The notes: generated by a model from the sequence alone, not told the origin. Shown: positions 39,675 to 48,202, numbered from the stretch's first letter. The stretch: DNA of 51,787 nt from Streptomyces omiyaensis (GCF_014650895.1 NZ_BMVV01000037.1:1-51787); one strand, 5' to 3'. A program made the numbers and translations.

Positions 39675-40751
39675 TCAGATCTCGATGCAGGTGCGGAGGG
39701 ACGTGCCGGTCCGCATCTGCTCCAGGGCCTCGTTGACGTTCGCCAGCGGGACCCGGTGGGTGATCAGCGACTCCAGGTCGATGCGGCCGGCCCGCCAGAG
39801 GGCGATGGCCCGCTCGTACGACCGCAGGACGTCCCCGCCGCCGTACATGGAGGGCAGGATCCGCTTCTCGTCGAAGAACAGCTCGAACATGTTGAGCTGG
39901 AGGTTGTCGTCCATGGCGCCGGCGCCGACCACGCAGAGGGTGCCGCCGCGCCGGGTGGTCTCGTAGGCGGTCCGCGCGGTGGCGGACTTGCCGACGACCT
40001 CGAAGACGTAGTCGAAGCCCTCGCCGGCGGTGATCCGCTGCTTGGCGTCGCCCAGGGCCTCGGGGGCGACGGCCTCGGTGGCGCCGAAGCGGAGCGCGGC
40101 CTCGCGGCGGGACGCGACGGGGTCGACGGCGACGATCTGGGCGGCGCCCTGGAGCCGGGCGCCCTGGACGGCGGAGATGCCGACGCCGCCGCAGCCGATC
40201 ACGGCGACCGACGAACCGGCCTCGACCTTGGCGGTGTTGATGGCGGCGCCGAGGCCGGTGGTGACGCCGCAGCCGATGAGGGCGGCGATGTCGAAGGGCA
40301 CGTCGTCGGGGATCGGGACGGCGCAGCCGGCGTCGACGACGACCTCCTCGGTGAAGGTGCCGGTCCCGGCGAAGCCGAAGACGTCCCCGCCGGGGCGCCT
40401 GAAGTTGGGGGTGCCCGCGTTCATGAAGCCGGCGAGACAGAGCTGGGTCTGACCGCGCTTGCAGGCGGCGCAGGCGCCGCAGGCGGGCAGCCAGCACAGC
40501 AGGACGCGCCGGCCCGCGGAGAGCCCGGTGACGCCGTCGCCGACGTCGAGGATCTCGCCGGCGCCCTCGTGGCCGGGGATGAAGGGCGCGGGCTGGGGCA
40601 GGACGCCGCTCATGGCGGAGACGTCGGAGTGGCACAGGCCGGTGGCCCGGACCCGGATCCTCACCTTGCCGGGGCCGAAGCCCACCGCCTCGACGTCGTC
40701 GAGGACTTCGAGTTTGTCCTGGCCGATCTCGTGCAGTACGGCTGCGCGCAT
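39675..40751 (-). CDS. Zinc-dependent alcohol dehydrogenase
   Basis: 358 residues, medium-chain ADH. Catalytic zinc site around ATGLCHSDVSAMSG with GHEGAGEI, structural zinc cysteines CGACAACKRGQTQLC (about 88-102), and cofactor motif VIGCGGVGISAVQGA. It resembles class III/mycothiol-type ADHs in layout. In this operon it may oxidise a primary alcohol or aldehyde of the same catabolic pathway (for instance a sterol side-chain alcohol), which is inference. ATG at 40751. Spacing is 24 bp from the hydratase and 12 bp to the SDR. Confidence 0.9.
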   Translation of the reverse strand: MRAAVLHEIGQDKLEVLDDVEAVGFGPGKVRIRVRATGLCHSDVSAMSGVLPQPAPFIPGHEGAGEILDVGDGVTGLSAGRRVLLCWLPACGACAACKRGQTQLCLAGFMNAGTPNFRRPGGDVFGFAGTGTFTEEVVVDAGCAVPIPDDVPFDIAALIGCGVTTGLGAAINTAKVEAGSSVAVIGCGGVGISAVQGARLQGAAQIVAVDPVASRREAALRFGATEAVAPEALGDAKQRITAGEGFDYVFEVVGKSATARTAYETTRRGGTLCVVGAGAMDDNLQLNMFELFFDEKRILPSMYGGGDVLRSYERAIALWRAGRIDLESLITHRVPLANVNEALEQMRTGTSLRTCIEI

Positions 40752-40775
40752 GGTGCGGCTCCCTCCGGGACGGGT

Positions 40776-41630
40776 CTACGAGTGGGTGACGAGGGTGTCG
40801 GCGAGCACGGGCGCGTCCTCGCGCTCCACCGCCGTCACGGTCACCTGGACGCGGCCCTCGTCGGCCCACATCCGGATGCGCAGGGTCTCGCCGGGGAAGA
40901 CGACCCCGGCGAATCGGGTGCGGTACGAGCGGACCCGGGTGACGTCCCCGCCGAGCACGGTGTCGACCACGGCCTTGAGGGTCACGCCGTACGAGCAGAG
41001 TCCGTGCAGGATCGGCCGGTCGAAGCCGGCGAGGCGGGCGAACTCGGGGTCGGCGTGGAGCGGGTTCCAGTCGCCGGAGAGCCGGTAGAGGAGGGCCTGC
41101 TCCTCGCGGATCGGGCGCTCGACGGTCTTGTCCGGCTCGCGGCCGGGGAGGCCGAGGCGCTCGGAGGGGCCGCGGTCGCCGCCCCAGCCGCCCTCGCCCC
41201 GGACGAAGATCTGGGCGTCGGAGGTCCACAGGGGGCCCTCGTCGTCCGCGGCCTCGGAGCGCAGCACGAGGATGGCGGCCTTGCCCTTGTCGTACACGGC
41301 GGCGACGCGGGAGGTGGAGACGGCCCGGCCGCCGGTGGGCAGCGGGCGGTGGAGGGTGATCGACTGGCCGCCGTGGAGGACGGCCGCGAGGTCGATGTCG
41401 ATTCCGGGGGCGGAGAGCCCGCCGACGACGCCCATGCCGGCGCCGGCGACGGTGGCGAAGCTGGGCAGCACGTGGAGCCGGGATTCGAGGGTGTAGCGCA
41501 GCTCGGCCGGGTCGGTGGCGGGGCTGCCGGCGCCGAGCCCGAGGTGGTAGAGCTGGACGTCCTTGTGGTCCCAGGCGATCTCGGCGCTGCGGGGTTCGGC
41601 GGCGAGGGCCTCGGCGGGGTCAATGGGCAT
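40776..41630 (-). CDS. hsd4B: MaoC-like enoyl-CoA hydratase (Hsd4B-like)
   Basis: 284 residues, double hot-dog hydratase 2. The N-terminus MPIDPAEALAAEPRSAEIAW...DVQLYHLGLGAGSPATDPAELRYTLES and the hydratase-2 motif ALLYRLSGDWNPLHADPEFARLAGFDRPILHGLCSYG (catalytic Asp/His pair in DWNPLH) match mycobacterial Rv3538 (Hsd4B/ChsB-type) as I remember it; its product hydrates enoyl-CoA in sterol side-chain oxidation. ATG at 41630 follows AAGGAG ten bases upstream. First gene of the operon, with a KstR-type palindrome 107 bp upstream. Confidence 0.85.
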   Translation of the reverse strand: MPIDPAEALAAEPRSAEIAWDHKDVQLYHLGLGAGSPATDPAELRYTLESRLHVLPSFATVAGAGMGVVGGLSAPGIDIDLAAVLHGGQSITLHRPLPTGGRAVSTSRVAAVYDKGKAAILVLRSEAADDEGPLWTSDAQIFVRGEGGWGGDRGPSERLGLPGREPDKTVERPIREEQALLYRLSGDWNPLHADPEFARLAGFDRPILHGLCSYGVTLKAVVDTVLGGDVTRVRSYRTRFAGVVFPGETLRIRMWADEGRVQVTVTAVEREDAPVLADTLVTHS

Positions 41631-41736
41631 CGACTTGCTGCTCCTTGGAGATCCCTGGAGTGGAAGACCTCGGCGCGACCGTCCGCACCGTCGGTCACGC
41701 CGAGGCCGTGCGGGAACCGTCCCGTACGCGTCGATG

Positions 41737-41750
41737 TAGAACGCGTTCCA
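41737..41750. promoter_or_regulatory. KstR-type operator upstream of hsd4B-adh-hsd4A
   Basis: TAGAACGCGTTCCA matches the KstR consensus TnnAACnnGTTnnA at every fixed position and is palindromic in 5 of 6 arm bases. KstR is the TetR-type repressor of cholesterol genes in actinobacteria. The site is 107 bp upstream of the hsd4B-like start. Confidence 0.75.
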
Positions 41751-41813
41751 GTTCGGTGCCCCCCATGTATAGCGGAGCGTCCGGATGTTGGGAACCCTTG
41801 CGCGCGAAGACTC

Positions 41814-41829
41814 CTGACGGTACGTCAGA
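41814..41829. promoter_or_regulatory. Second shared palindrome (CTGACGG-A-GTCAGA)
   Basis: CTGACGGTACGTCAGA; core CTGACG-GTA-CGTCAG is a perfect inverted repeat. It is identical at 14 of 16 positions to 50462-50477 upstream of the acyl-CoA dehydrogenase, suggesting an operator of another TetR-like regulator. Confidence 0.65.
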
Positions 41830-42050
41830 CACGCCGGGACGGGGACCGCCCGGGACGTCCGACACCGCCGGACCGGTGCCCGCACGCCCGCCGCGCCCCT
41901 CCGGCAGCGGCCCGCGCGGCCCGGCCGAACGCCCGGCGGCGACGGGCGGCACCCCGACGGCGGCCGCGCCCCGGGCGGCGGCTTCCGCCCGACGGCGGAG
42001 CTCCCGGCGGGGGACGGCGCCGTCTCCCCGGCCCGGTCCGGGAGACGGCC

Positions 42051-42056
42051 TAGGCT
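42051..42056 (+). promoter_or_regulatory. Putative -10 box of the orphan response regulator
   Basis: TAGGCT (42051-42056) lies six bases before GTG 42063 and directly abuts GTG 42057; the first spacing fits a leaderless transcript beginning at 42063. Confidence 0.45.
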
Positions 42057-42704
42057 GTGGACGTGGACGAGATGCCTCGGGATCACCGGCCGGTGAAGTC
42101 GATTCGGGTCCTCCTCGCCGAGGACCAGGGGATGATGCGCGGGGCTCTCGCGCTGCTGCTCGGGATGGAGGCGGACATCGAGGTCGTCGCCCAGGTCGGA
42201 CGGGGGGACGAGATCGTGGACCGGGCGCTGGTCACCCGGCCCGACGTGGCGCTCCTCGACATCGAACTGCCGGGGCGGTCCGGACTCGACGCGGCGGCGG
42301 AGCTGCGGGACGAGGTGCCGGACTGCCGGGTGCTGATCCTGACGACCTCCGGGCGGCCGGGGTACCTGCGGCGGGCGAGGGAGGCCGGGGCGGCCGGGTT
42401 CCTGGTGAAGGACGGGCCGGTGGAGGAGCTGGCGGAGGCGATCCGGACGGTGCTGCGCGGCGAGACCGTCATCGACCCGGCGCTCGCCGCCGCCGCGCCC
42501 GCCGCGGGGCCGAACCCGCTGACGGCCCGTGAGCGGGAGGCCCTGTCGGCGGCGGTGGACGGGGCGACGATCGCGGACATCGCGGGCCGGCTGCACCTGC
42601 CGGAGTCGGCCGTGCGGGACTGCCTGTCGTCCGCGATCGGGAAGACCGGCACCCGCAACCGGACGGAGGCGGCCCGGTCCGCCCGGCAGCAGGGCTGGCT
42701 GTAG
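42057..42704 (+). CDS. Orphan NarL/DesR-like response regulator
   Basis: 215 residues. Receiver domain SIRVLLAEDQGMMRGALALLLGMEADIEVVAQVGRGDEIVDRAL with phosphorylation site D68 (ALLDIELPG), Thr/Lys switch residues (LTTSG, LVKDGP), then a LuxR-type helix-turn-helix (LTAREREALSAAVDGATIADIAGRLHLPESAVRDCLSSAIGKTGTRNR). The GMMRGALALLLG segment is typical of DesR-like regulators of membrane lipid genes. No kinase gene is adjacent. Starts GTG 42057, GTG 42063 and ATG 42072 are all in frame; a -10 box favours 42063. Divergent from the hsd4B-like operon. Confidence 0.88.
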   Translation: MDVDEMPRDHRPVKSIRVLLAEDQGMMRGALALLLGMEADIEVVAQVGRGDEIVDRALVTRPDVALLDIELPGRSGLDAAAELRDEVPDCRVLILTTSGRPGYLRRAREAGAAGFLVKDGPVEELAEAIRTVLRGETVIDPALAAAAPAAGPNPLTAREREALSAAVDGATIADIAGRLHLPESAVRDCLSSAIGKTGTRNRTEAARSARQQGWL

Positions 42705-42720
42705 GGACCCGCCCCGCCGG

Positions 42721-43395
42721 TCAGGCCGGGGCGCCGCCGGGGCGGACCAGGCCCGTCTCGTAGGCGAGGATCACCAGCTGGGCGCGGTCGCGGGCGCCGA
42801 GCTTGGCGAGGGCCCGGGTGACGTGGGTCTTCGCGGTGAGGGGGCTGATGACGAGCCGTTCGGCGATCTGGTCGTTGGAGAGGCCGGTGGCGATCAGGCG
42901 GGTGATCTCGCGTTCGCGGGGGGTGAGGACGTCCAGGCGTCCGGGGTCCGGGGCGGCGGCCGCCGGGCGGTGGGCGAACTGCTCGATCACCCGGCGGGTC
43001 GCGCCCGGGGAGAGCAGGCCGTCGCCCGCGGCGACCGCGCGGACGGCCTGGCGCAGGTCGTCCGGCTCGGTCTCCTTGGTGAGGAAGCCGCTGGCGCCGG
43101 CGCGCAGGGCCGCGAAGACGTACTCGTCGGTCTCGAAGGTGGTGAGGACGATGACCCGGCACCCCGTCAGGCCGGGGTCCGCGACGAGGGTCCGGGTGGC
43201 GGTGAGACCGTCGGTGCCGGGCATCCGGATGTCCATCAGGACGACGTCGGGGCGGACGGCGCGGGCGGTGCGGACGGCCTCGTCGCCGGTGCCGGCCTCG
43301 CCGACGACCTCGATGTCCCTGGCGCGGCCCAGCAGGCTGCGGAAGCCGGCCCGCACCAGGGCCTGGTCGTCGGCGAGGAGCACCTTGATCGTCAT
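42721..43395 (-). CDS. LuxR-family response regulator (two-component pair)
   Basis: 224 residues. Receiver with D9/D10 acid pair, D55 (VLMDIRMPG), T (LTTFE) and K (LTKETE), then LuxR helix-turn-helix LTPREREITRLIATGLSNDQIAERLVISPLTAKTHVTRALAKLGARDRAQLVI. The ATG at 43395 overlaps the stop of the kinase gene (ATGA), so the pair is translationally coupled. Probably acts on nearby transport genes (DUF998, MFS), an inference from order. Confidence 0.93.
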   Translation of the reverse strand: MTIKVLLADDQALVRAGFRSLLGRARDIEVVGEAGTGDEAVRTARAVRPDVVLMDIRMPGTDGLTATRTLVADPGLTGCRVIVLTTFETDEYVFAALRAGASGFLTKETEPDDLRQAVRAVAAGDGLLSPGATRRVIEQFAHRPAAAAPDPGRLDVLTPREREITRLIATGLSNDQIAERLVISPLTAKTHVTRALAKLGARDRAQLVILAYETGLVRPGGAPA

Positions 43396-44678
43396 GAGGG
43401 GAAGCCTGGCACGGGGACGACGGCCCGGACCAGCCATCCGGAGCCGGTACCGGTGCCGTCCCCGGTCCCGGAGCCGGTCCCGGCCGCGCCGCCCTTCGCG
43501 TCCGCCGTCCCGTTCCCGGTTCTTCCGGCGGTGAGTTCGCCGCCCAGCGCGTGGACCCGTTCGGCCATGCCCCGGAGCCCGTGACCGGGGGTGGGGCCGG
43601 CGGGCCGCTCCCCGGAGGGCCGGCCGTCGTCGGCGACCGTGACCTCGACGCGGCCGCCGCCGATCCGGACGGTGACCTCGGCCCGCGAGGCACCGGAGTG
43701 GCGGGCGGTGTTGGTGAGGGCCTCCTGGACGACGCGGTGGACCGCGAGGGAGGCCGGGGCGGGAACGGCGGCGGGGTCGCCGGTGGTCTCCAGCCGGATG
43801 TCGAGTCCGGGCGTGCGCATCCGGTCGACGAGGGCGGCGAGCTCCGGGAGCCCGGCGGCGGGCTCCTCCGGGGCGGCGGACGGCCGCTCCCCCGGCGCGC
43901 GCAGGACGTGGACGAGGGAGCGGAGGTCGCGTACGGCGGCGGTGCGGACCTCCTGGGCGGTGGCGAGGGCGGCCCGGGCCTCCGCCGGGGAGTCGTCCAG
44001 GGACTCCGCGGCGACGCGGAGCTGGAGGCCGACGACGGTGAGGGTGTGGCCGACGACGTCGTGAAGTTCGCGGGCGATCTCCAGGCGGGCCTCGGCGATC
44101 CGCCGGCCGGTCTCCAGGTCGCGCTCGCGGGCCTCCCGGAGCAGGCGGGCGTCGCGTTCGGCGCGCCAGCGGAGCCGGTCGCGGTGGGCGGTGGCGGCGG
44201 CGAGCAGCAGCGCCAGCCACAGCGTCTCGGCACCCAGCGAGGCGAGGGCCTCGCGGGGCCCGGTGCCGAGTGCCGTCACCTCCCAGCCCGCGGCGAAGGC
44301 GAGTTCGGCCAGGCCGACCCCGGCGGCCCACGGCAGGCCGGGGCGGCCGGGGCGGTCGTCGGCGGCGAGGCAGGCGTACGCGGCGGAGACCGGCCAGATC
44401 CAGCCGAGGTCGGTGAGGCCCGAGGTGCGGAAGACGATGACGGCCTGCACGGAGAGGAGCAGGACGGCGAGCGGCCACCGGCGCCGGCCCAGGAGCAGCA
44501 GGCCGAGCCAGAGGGCGAGCGGCAGGGCGCCCGCCGCGTCCAGCCGGCCGCCGAGGCGGGCGGTGCCCGCCAGGACGGCGACGACGGTGCCGGCGGCGAG
44601 GAGCGCGTCGGCGGGGGCCACCCCGCGCAGGGCGGCGACGGTGCGCGTGAGCGGTCGGTCCATCCGCCGATCATGCAC
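43392..44678 (-). CDS. Sensor histidine kinase (HisKA_3 / NarL-type)
   Basis: 428 residues with four or five membrane helices (about 22-160), then a dimerisation helix ARELHDVVGHTLTVVGLQLRVAAES with phospho-acceptor H206, and an HATPase_c domain (N box EALTNTARHSGASRAEV, GHGLRGMAERVHALGG). The C-terminus ends in a Gly/Thr-rich loop (GTGSGTGDGTGTGSG) before WLVRAVVPVPG, an odd low-complexity insert. GTG 44678 and ATG 44663 are both possible starts; GTG has GGGGAG upstream and overlaps the preceding stop. Confidence 0.92.
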   Translation of the reverse strand: MHDRRMDRPLTRTVAALRGVAPADALLAAGTVVAVLAGTARLGGRLDAAGALPLALWLGLLLLGRRRWPLAVLLLSVQAVIVFRTSGLTDLGWIWPVSAAYACLAADDRPGRPGLPWAAGVGLAELAFAAGWEVTALGTGPREALASLGAETLWLALLLAAATAHRDRLRWRAERDARLLREARERDLETGRRIAEARLEIARELHDVVGHTLTVVGLQLRVAAESLDDSPAEARAALATAQEVRTAAVRDLRSLVHVLRAPGERPSAAPEEPAAGLPELAALVDRMRTPGLDIRLETTGDPAAVPAPASLAVHRVVQEALTNTARHSGASRAEVTVRIGGGRVEVTVADDGRPSGERPAGPTPGHGLRGMAERVHALGGELTAGRTGNGTADAKGGAAGTGSGTGDGTGTGSGWLVRAVVPVPGFPS

Positions 44679-45360
44679 GACGGCCCCGCTCCCCGGCCGT
44701 GGTCGCGACGAGCGCGACGGCGACCCAGCCGAGGTCGGCGGCGAGCACGATCCGCTCGACGAGGCCGAGGAGGGTGGGGGCGCCGCCCAGGCCGAGGGAG
44801 GGGCCGCCGTCCATGACGTCGGCCAGGAAGACGGCGAGGGCGGCCGTGCCCAGCAGGGAGGCCGCCGTGAGGGCGGTGAGGGCGGTCCGCAGGCGGGGCC
44901 GGGCCGCCGTGAGCGTCCGGCGGAGCAGGAGGGCGGCCACCGGGAGGGCGGCGAAGGCGAGGAAGGCGGCGTTGCCGTGGACGAGTTCGGAGGCCGAGGG
45001 GCGGTGGTGCCGGCCGGACGGGTCTGCGGGGAAGACCCCCGCGACCAGGATCCCCAGGGCCCACACCGCCACCGCGATCCGCCCGGCCCCGCCCCGGAGG
45101 CGTACCGCGAGGACGGCGGAGGCCGCGGCGACGGCCAGCAGGGCCGCCGGGAGGAGCGCGCCCGCGGTGCCGTGCACGTACCGGCTGAGGACCTCGCTCA
45201 CCGGGTCCTGGCCGGGGTTCAGCAGCTCCACCGCCGTCATGGCCAGGGCGCCGCCGGCGATCAGCGCGAGGGGCGCCCGCACCCCCGTGGTCGCCGCCGT
45301 GCCCGCCGTGCCCGTCGCGTCCGTCGTGCCCGTCGTGCCCGTCGCGTCCATCGTCTTCAT
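44671..45360 (-). CDS. DUF998-family membrane protein
   Basis: 229 residues. After a Thr/Gly/Ala low-complexity N-terminus (MKTMDATGTTGTTDATGTAGTAATTG) there are six hydrophobic helices with DPVSEVLSRYVHGTAGALLPAALL and GVFPADPSGRHHRPSASELVHGNAAFLAF, features of DUF998. The ATG at 45360 follows GCGAGGACGG. The gene overlaps the kinase start by 8 nt and probably forms one operon with the two-component pair, perhaps as its sensor partner; function unknown. Confidence 0.85.
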   Translation of the reverse strand: MKTMDATGTTGTTDATGTAGTAATTGVRAPLALIAGGALAMTAVELLNPGQDPVSEVLSRYVHGTAGALLPAALLAVAAASAVLAVRLRGGAGRIAVAVWALGILVAGVFPADPSGRHHRPSASELVHGNAAFLAFAALPVAALLLRRTLTAARPRLRTALTALTAASLLGTAALAVFLADVMDGGPSLGLGGAPTLLGLVERIVLAADLGWVAVALVATTAGERGRRA

Positions 45361-45465
45361 CGTGCCGTCCTCGCTCGTGGTCGCTTCCGGTGGTTCCGGA
45401 GCCGTGGTCACGAAGCTAGGGAGCGGGACGGGCCGGCCGCGTCCTCCCGGCGCGGTCACCCCGGG

Positions 45466-45514
45466 GTACACCGGACGGTGACGGCGGCTAGGGCTTCTGC
45501 ACCGTCCGGTGTAC
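45466..45514. repeat. 15-bp perfect inverted repeat at MFS gene end
   Basis: GTACACCGGACGGTG (45466-45480) and CACCGTCCGGTGTAC (45500-45514) are exact reverse complements separated by 19 nt that include the MFS stop codon (45488-45490). The right arm lies in the last codons of the MFS gene. A palindrome ACCCCGGGGT (45458-45467) abuts the left arm. No U-tract follows. It may be a terminator or an operator for the DUF998 operon. Confidence 0.75.
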
Positions 45515-46957
45515 GGAGCGGGGCAGCCAGACGGCCGTCAGGACGGCCGCGGCGAGGAGGACCCCGGTCGAGACCCGGAAGGCCATGGCGTAGCCGGGGA
45601 CCAGGTGGGCGCCGTCCGGGGCGCCGACGGCGGAGAAGTCGGGGCCGGTGGGGACGGCGGCGGCCACCGTCGTCAGGACGGCGAGGCCGAGGGCGCCGCC
45701 CATCGTCCGGGAGGTGTTGACCAGACCGGAGACGAGGCCGGCGTCGCCGGGGGCGGCGCCGGAGGTGGCGAGGGTCGCGAGCGGCGTGGTGGCGAGGCCG
45801 ATGCCGCCCATCATGAGGACGCCGGGGCCGAGGATGGTGGTGAGGAAGGTGCCGTCGGCGGTCAGCGTGGACTGCCAGGCGAAACCGGCGGCGGCGACGA
45901 GGATGCCGGCGACGGCGAGGGGCTTGGCGCCGGTCGCGGTCATCAGACGGGGCGCGGCCTTGGACCCGACGAGGACGGCGAGCGAGCTGGGGACGAGGGC
46001 GAGGCCGGCCTGGAGCGGGGTGTAGCCGAGGACGTTCTGGGCGTACACGGTCATGAAGAACCACATGCCGAAGGAGCTGGAACCGCACAGCAGGATGCCG
46101 GCGTTGGCGGCGGACACGGCCCGGTTGCGGAAGATGCCGAGCGGGACGAGGGGCTCCTCGGTCCGCCGCTGGACGGCGACGAAGCAGACGAGCAGGGCGA
46201 GGCCGGCGAGGAGCGGCAGGAGGGTCGCGGCGGAGGTCCAGCCGGCCGTCTCGGTCTGCACGATGCCGTAGGCGAGGGTGGCCAGTCCGGCGGTGACGAG
46301 GACCGCTCCGGGCAGGTCGAGGCGGCGGCCCGCGGCGGCGCGGCCCTCGCGGAGCCAGAGCGCGGCGGCGGCGAGGATCAGGACGCCGACGGGGACGTTG
46401 ACGAGGAGGACCCAGCGCCAGTTCAGCAGGTCGACGAGGAGGCCGCCGACGAAGCCGCCCGCGGCGCCGCCGGCCGCGCCGACCGCGGTCCAGGTGCCGA
46501 TGGCCCGGCTGCGGGCGGCGCCGGCGGGGACGGCGGAGGTGACGAGGGTGAGGGTGGCCGGCGAGAGGGCCGCCGCGCCGAGGCCCTGCGCGGCGCGCGC
46601 GCCGATGAGCCAGGAGCCCTCGGGAGCGATGCCGCCGACGGCCGAGGCGGCGGTGAAGAGGCCGAGTCCCGCCAGGAACATGGTCTTGCGTCCGTACAGG
46701 TCGGCCGCCCGGCCGCCGAGCAGCATGAAGCCGGCGAAGGCGATCGAGTAGGCGTTGAGCACCCACTGGAGGCCGAGGGTGCCCAGGCCGAGGTCGGCCT
46801 TGAGGGAGGGCAGGGCCACGTTCATGACCGACACGTCGAGGACGACGAGGAACTGTCCGGCGCAGGCGACGAGGACGACGAGCCAGGGTCGGGTGCGGGA
46901 GGACGGGGCGGTGGAGGTGGATCCGGTGGCGGAGTCGGTCTGCGGCATGGCTGTCAT
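45488..46957 (-). CDS. EmrB/QacA-type drug efflux MFS transporter (14 TM)
   Basis: 489 residues with 14 membrane helices. DHA2 landmarks: LDVSVMNVALPSLKADLG in TM1, LLGGRAADLYGRKTMFLAGLGLFTAASAVGG (motif A), and GAAGGAAGGFVGGLLVDLLNWRWVLLVNVPVG (motif C-like). Exports lipophilic drugs by proton antiport. Start ATG 46957, with ATG 46948 also possible. It lies 40 bp downstream of the thiolase gene on the same strand, so partial read-through is likely, but a drug role is the more usual one. Confidence 0.92.
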   Translation of the reverse strand: MTAMPQTDSATGSTSTAPSSRTRPWLVVLVACAGQFLVVLDVSVMNVALPSLKADLGLGTLGLQWVLNAYSIAFAGFMLLGGRAADLYGRKTMFLAGLGLFTAASAVGGIAPEGSWLIGARAAQGLGAAALSPATLTLVTSAVPAGAARSRAIGTWTAVGAAGGAAGGFVGGLLVDLLNWRWVLLVNVPVGVLILAAAALWLREGRAAAGRRLDLPGAVLVTAGLATLAYGIVQTETAGWTSAATLLPLLAGLALLVCFVAVQRRTEEPLVPLGIFRNRAVSAANAGILLCGSSSFGMWFFMTVYAQNVLGYTPLQAGLALVPSSLAVLVGSKAAPRLMTATGAKPLAVAGILVAAAGFAWQSTLTADGTFLTTILGPGVLMMGGIGLATTPLATLATSGAAPGDAGLVSGLVNTSRTMGGALGLAVLTTVAAAVPTGPDFSAVGAPDGAHLVPGYAMAFRVSTGVLLAAAVLTAVWLPRSVHRTVQKP

Positions 46958-46997
46958 GGTCGCAGACCGGCTCCGCCCCGTACATGCGCGAAAAGGC

Positions 46998-48191
46998 CTA
47001 CGACCTGCGGAGCAGGGTCACCACCGCCGCGCCGCCGAGGCCGATGTTGTGGGCGAGGCCGACGCGGGCGCCGGCGACCTGCCGGCCGGCGGCCTCGCCG
47101 CGGAGCTGCCGGACGAGTTCGGCGGCCTGGGCGAGGCCGGTGGCACCGAGGGGGTGGCCCTTGGAGATGAGGCCGCCGGAGGGGTTGACCACCCAGCGGC
47201 CCCCGTAGGTGGTGGCACCGGACTCGACGAGCTTGCCGGAGGCGCCCTCCTCGCACATGCCGAGGGCCTCGTAGGTGAGGAGCTCGTTGATGGAGAAGCA
47301 GTCGTGGAGCTCGATGACGTCGACGTCCTCGATGCCGAGTCCCGACGCCTCGTACGCCCTGCGGGCGGCCTCCCGCGCCATGGGGCGGCCGACGGCGTCG
47401 ATGCAGGAGCCGGAGGCGAAGGACTCGCCGGTGTCGGTGGTCATGGCCTGGCCGGCGATCTCCACGGCCCGGTCCTCCAGGCCGTGGGCGGCGACGAAGC
47501 GGGCGGAGACGACGAGGGCGGCGGCGGCCCCGTCGGAGGTGGGCGAGCACTGGAGCCTGGTGAGGGGGCGGTGGACGGTCTTCGCCGCGAGGATCTCGTC
47601 GACGGTGTGGACGTCCTGGAACTGGGCCTGGGGGTTGCGCGAGGAGTGCAGGTGGTTCTTGGCGGCGACGGCCGCGAGCTGCGCCTCGGTGGTGCCGTGC
47701 CGCTCCATGTGCTCGCGGGCGGCGTTGCCGAAGATCTGCGCGGTGGGCGGGGAGGCCTCGAAGCCGTGGGCGGCGGCCATGATGCCGTAGTGGCGGGCGA
47801 CCGGGGAGGTCGCGAAGTCCCCGGCGCCGCCCGCCCCGCCGCCGAGGGAGCCCCTGCTCATCTTCTCGAAGCCGAGGGCGAGGACGCAGTCGGCGATGCC
47901 GCCCTCGACGAACTGGCGGGCGGTCATCAGGGCGGTGGAGCCGGTGGCGCAGTTGTTGTTGAGGTTGTAGACGGGCAGACCGGTGAGGCCGAGTTCGTAG
48001 ACGGCCCGCTGACCGGCGGTGGAGGCCTGGAAGCAGTAGCCGACGGCGGCCTGTTCGACCTTCCCGTACGGGATCCCGGCGTCGGCGAGGGCGGCGGTGC
48101 CGGCCTCGCGGGCCATGTCCCAGTACTGCCAGTCGCGGGTCTCGGGCTTCTCGAACTTCGTCATGCCGACCCCGACGATGTACGACTTCAT
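46998..48191 (-). CDS. SCP-x/Ltp-type thiolase (lipid-transfer protein family)
   Basis: 397 residues. Nucleophile C81 in YNLNNNCATGS, ELHDCFSINELL with the catalytic His, and NPSGGLISKGHPLGATG with the second Cys-less GHP loop identify a SCP-x-type thiolase; the opening MKSYIVGVGMTKFEKPETRDWQYWDMAREAGTAAL closely recalls mycobacterial Ltp1. It would cleave 3-oxoacyl-CoA or act as an aldolase on sterol-CoA side chains. ATG at 48191, 11 bp downstream of the dehydrogenase gene, hence one operon under the KstR-type site. Confidence 0.88.
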   Translation of the reverse strand: MKSYIVGVGMTKFEKPETRDWQYWDMAREAGTAALADAGIPYGKVEQAAVGYCFQASTAGQRAVYELGLTGLPVYNLNNNCATGSTALMTARQFVEGGIADCVLALGFEKMSRGSLGGGAGGAGDFATSPVARHYGIMAAAHGFEASPPTAQIFGNAAREHMERHGTTEAQLAAVAAKNHLHSSRNPQAQFQDVHTVDEILAAKTVHRPLTRLQCSPTSDGAAAALVVSARFVAAHGLEDRAVEIAGQAMTTDTGESFASGSCIDAVGRPMAREAARRAYEASGLGIEDVDVIELHDCFSINELLTYEALGMCEEGASGKLVESGATTYGGRWVVNPSGGLISKGHPLGATGLAQAAELVRQLRGEAAGRQVAGARVGLAHNIGLGGAAVVTLLRRS

Positions 48192-48202
48192 GGCGTGCCC
48201 TC

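Larger units (their letters stand above)
41631..42056. other. Divergent regulatory spacer between hsd4B-like and response regulator genes
   Basis: 426 bp without a credible gene (both strands read as Arg/Pro/Gly-rich noise). It contains the KstR-type site at 41737-41750, a second palindrome at 41814-41829 shared with the acyl-CoA dehydrogenase promoter, an AT-rich hexamer TATAGC near 41770, and the -10 box TAGGCT just before the response regulator. The 41860-42040 part shows nothing beyond high GC. Confidence 0.6.
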
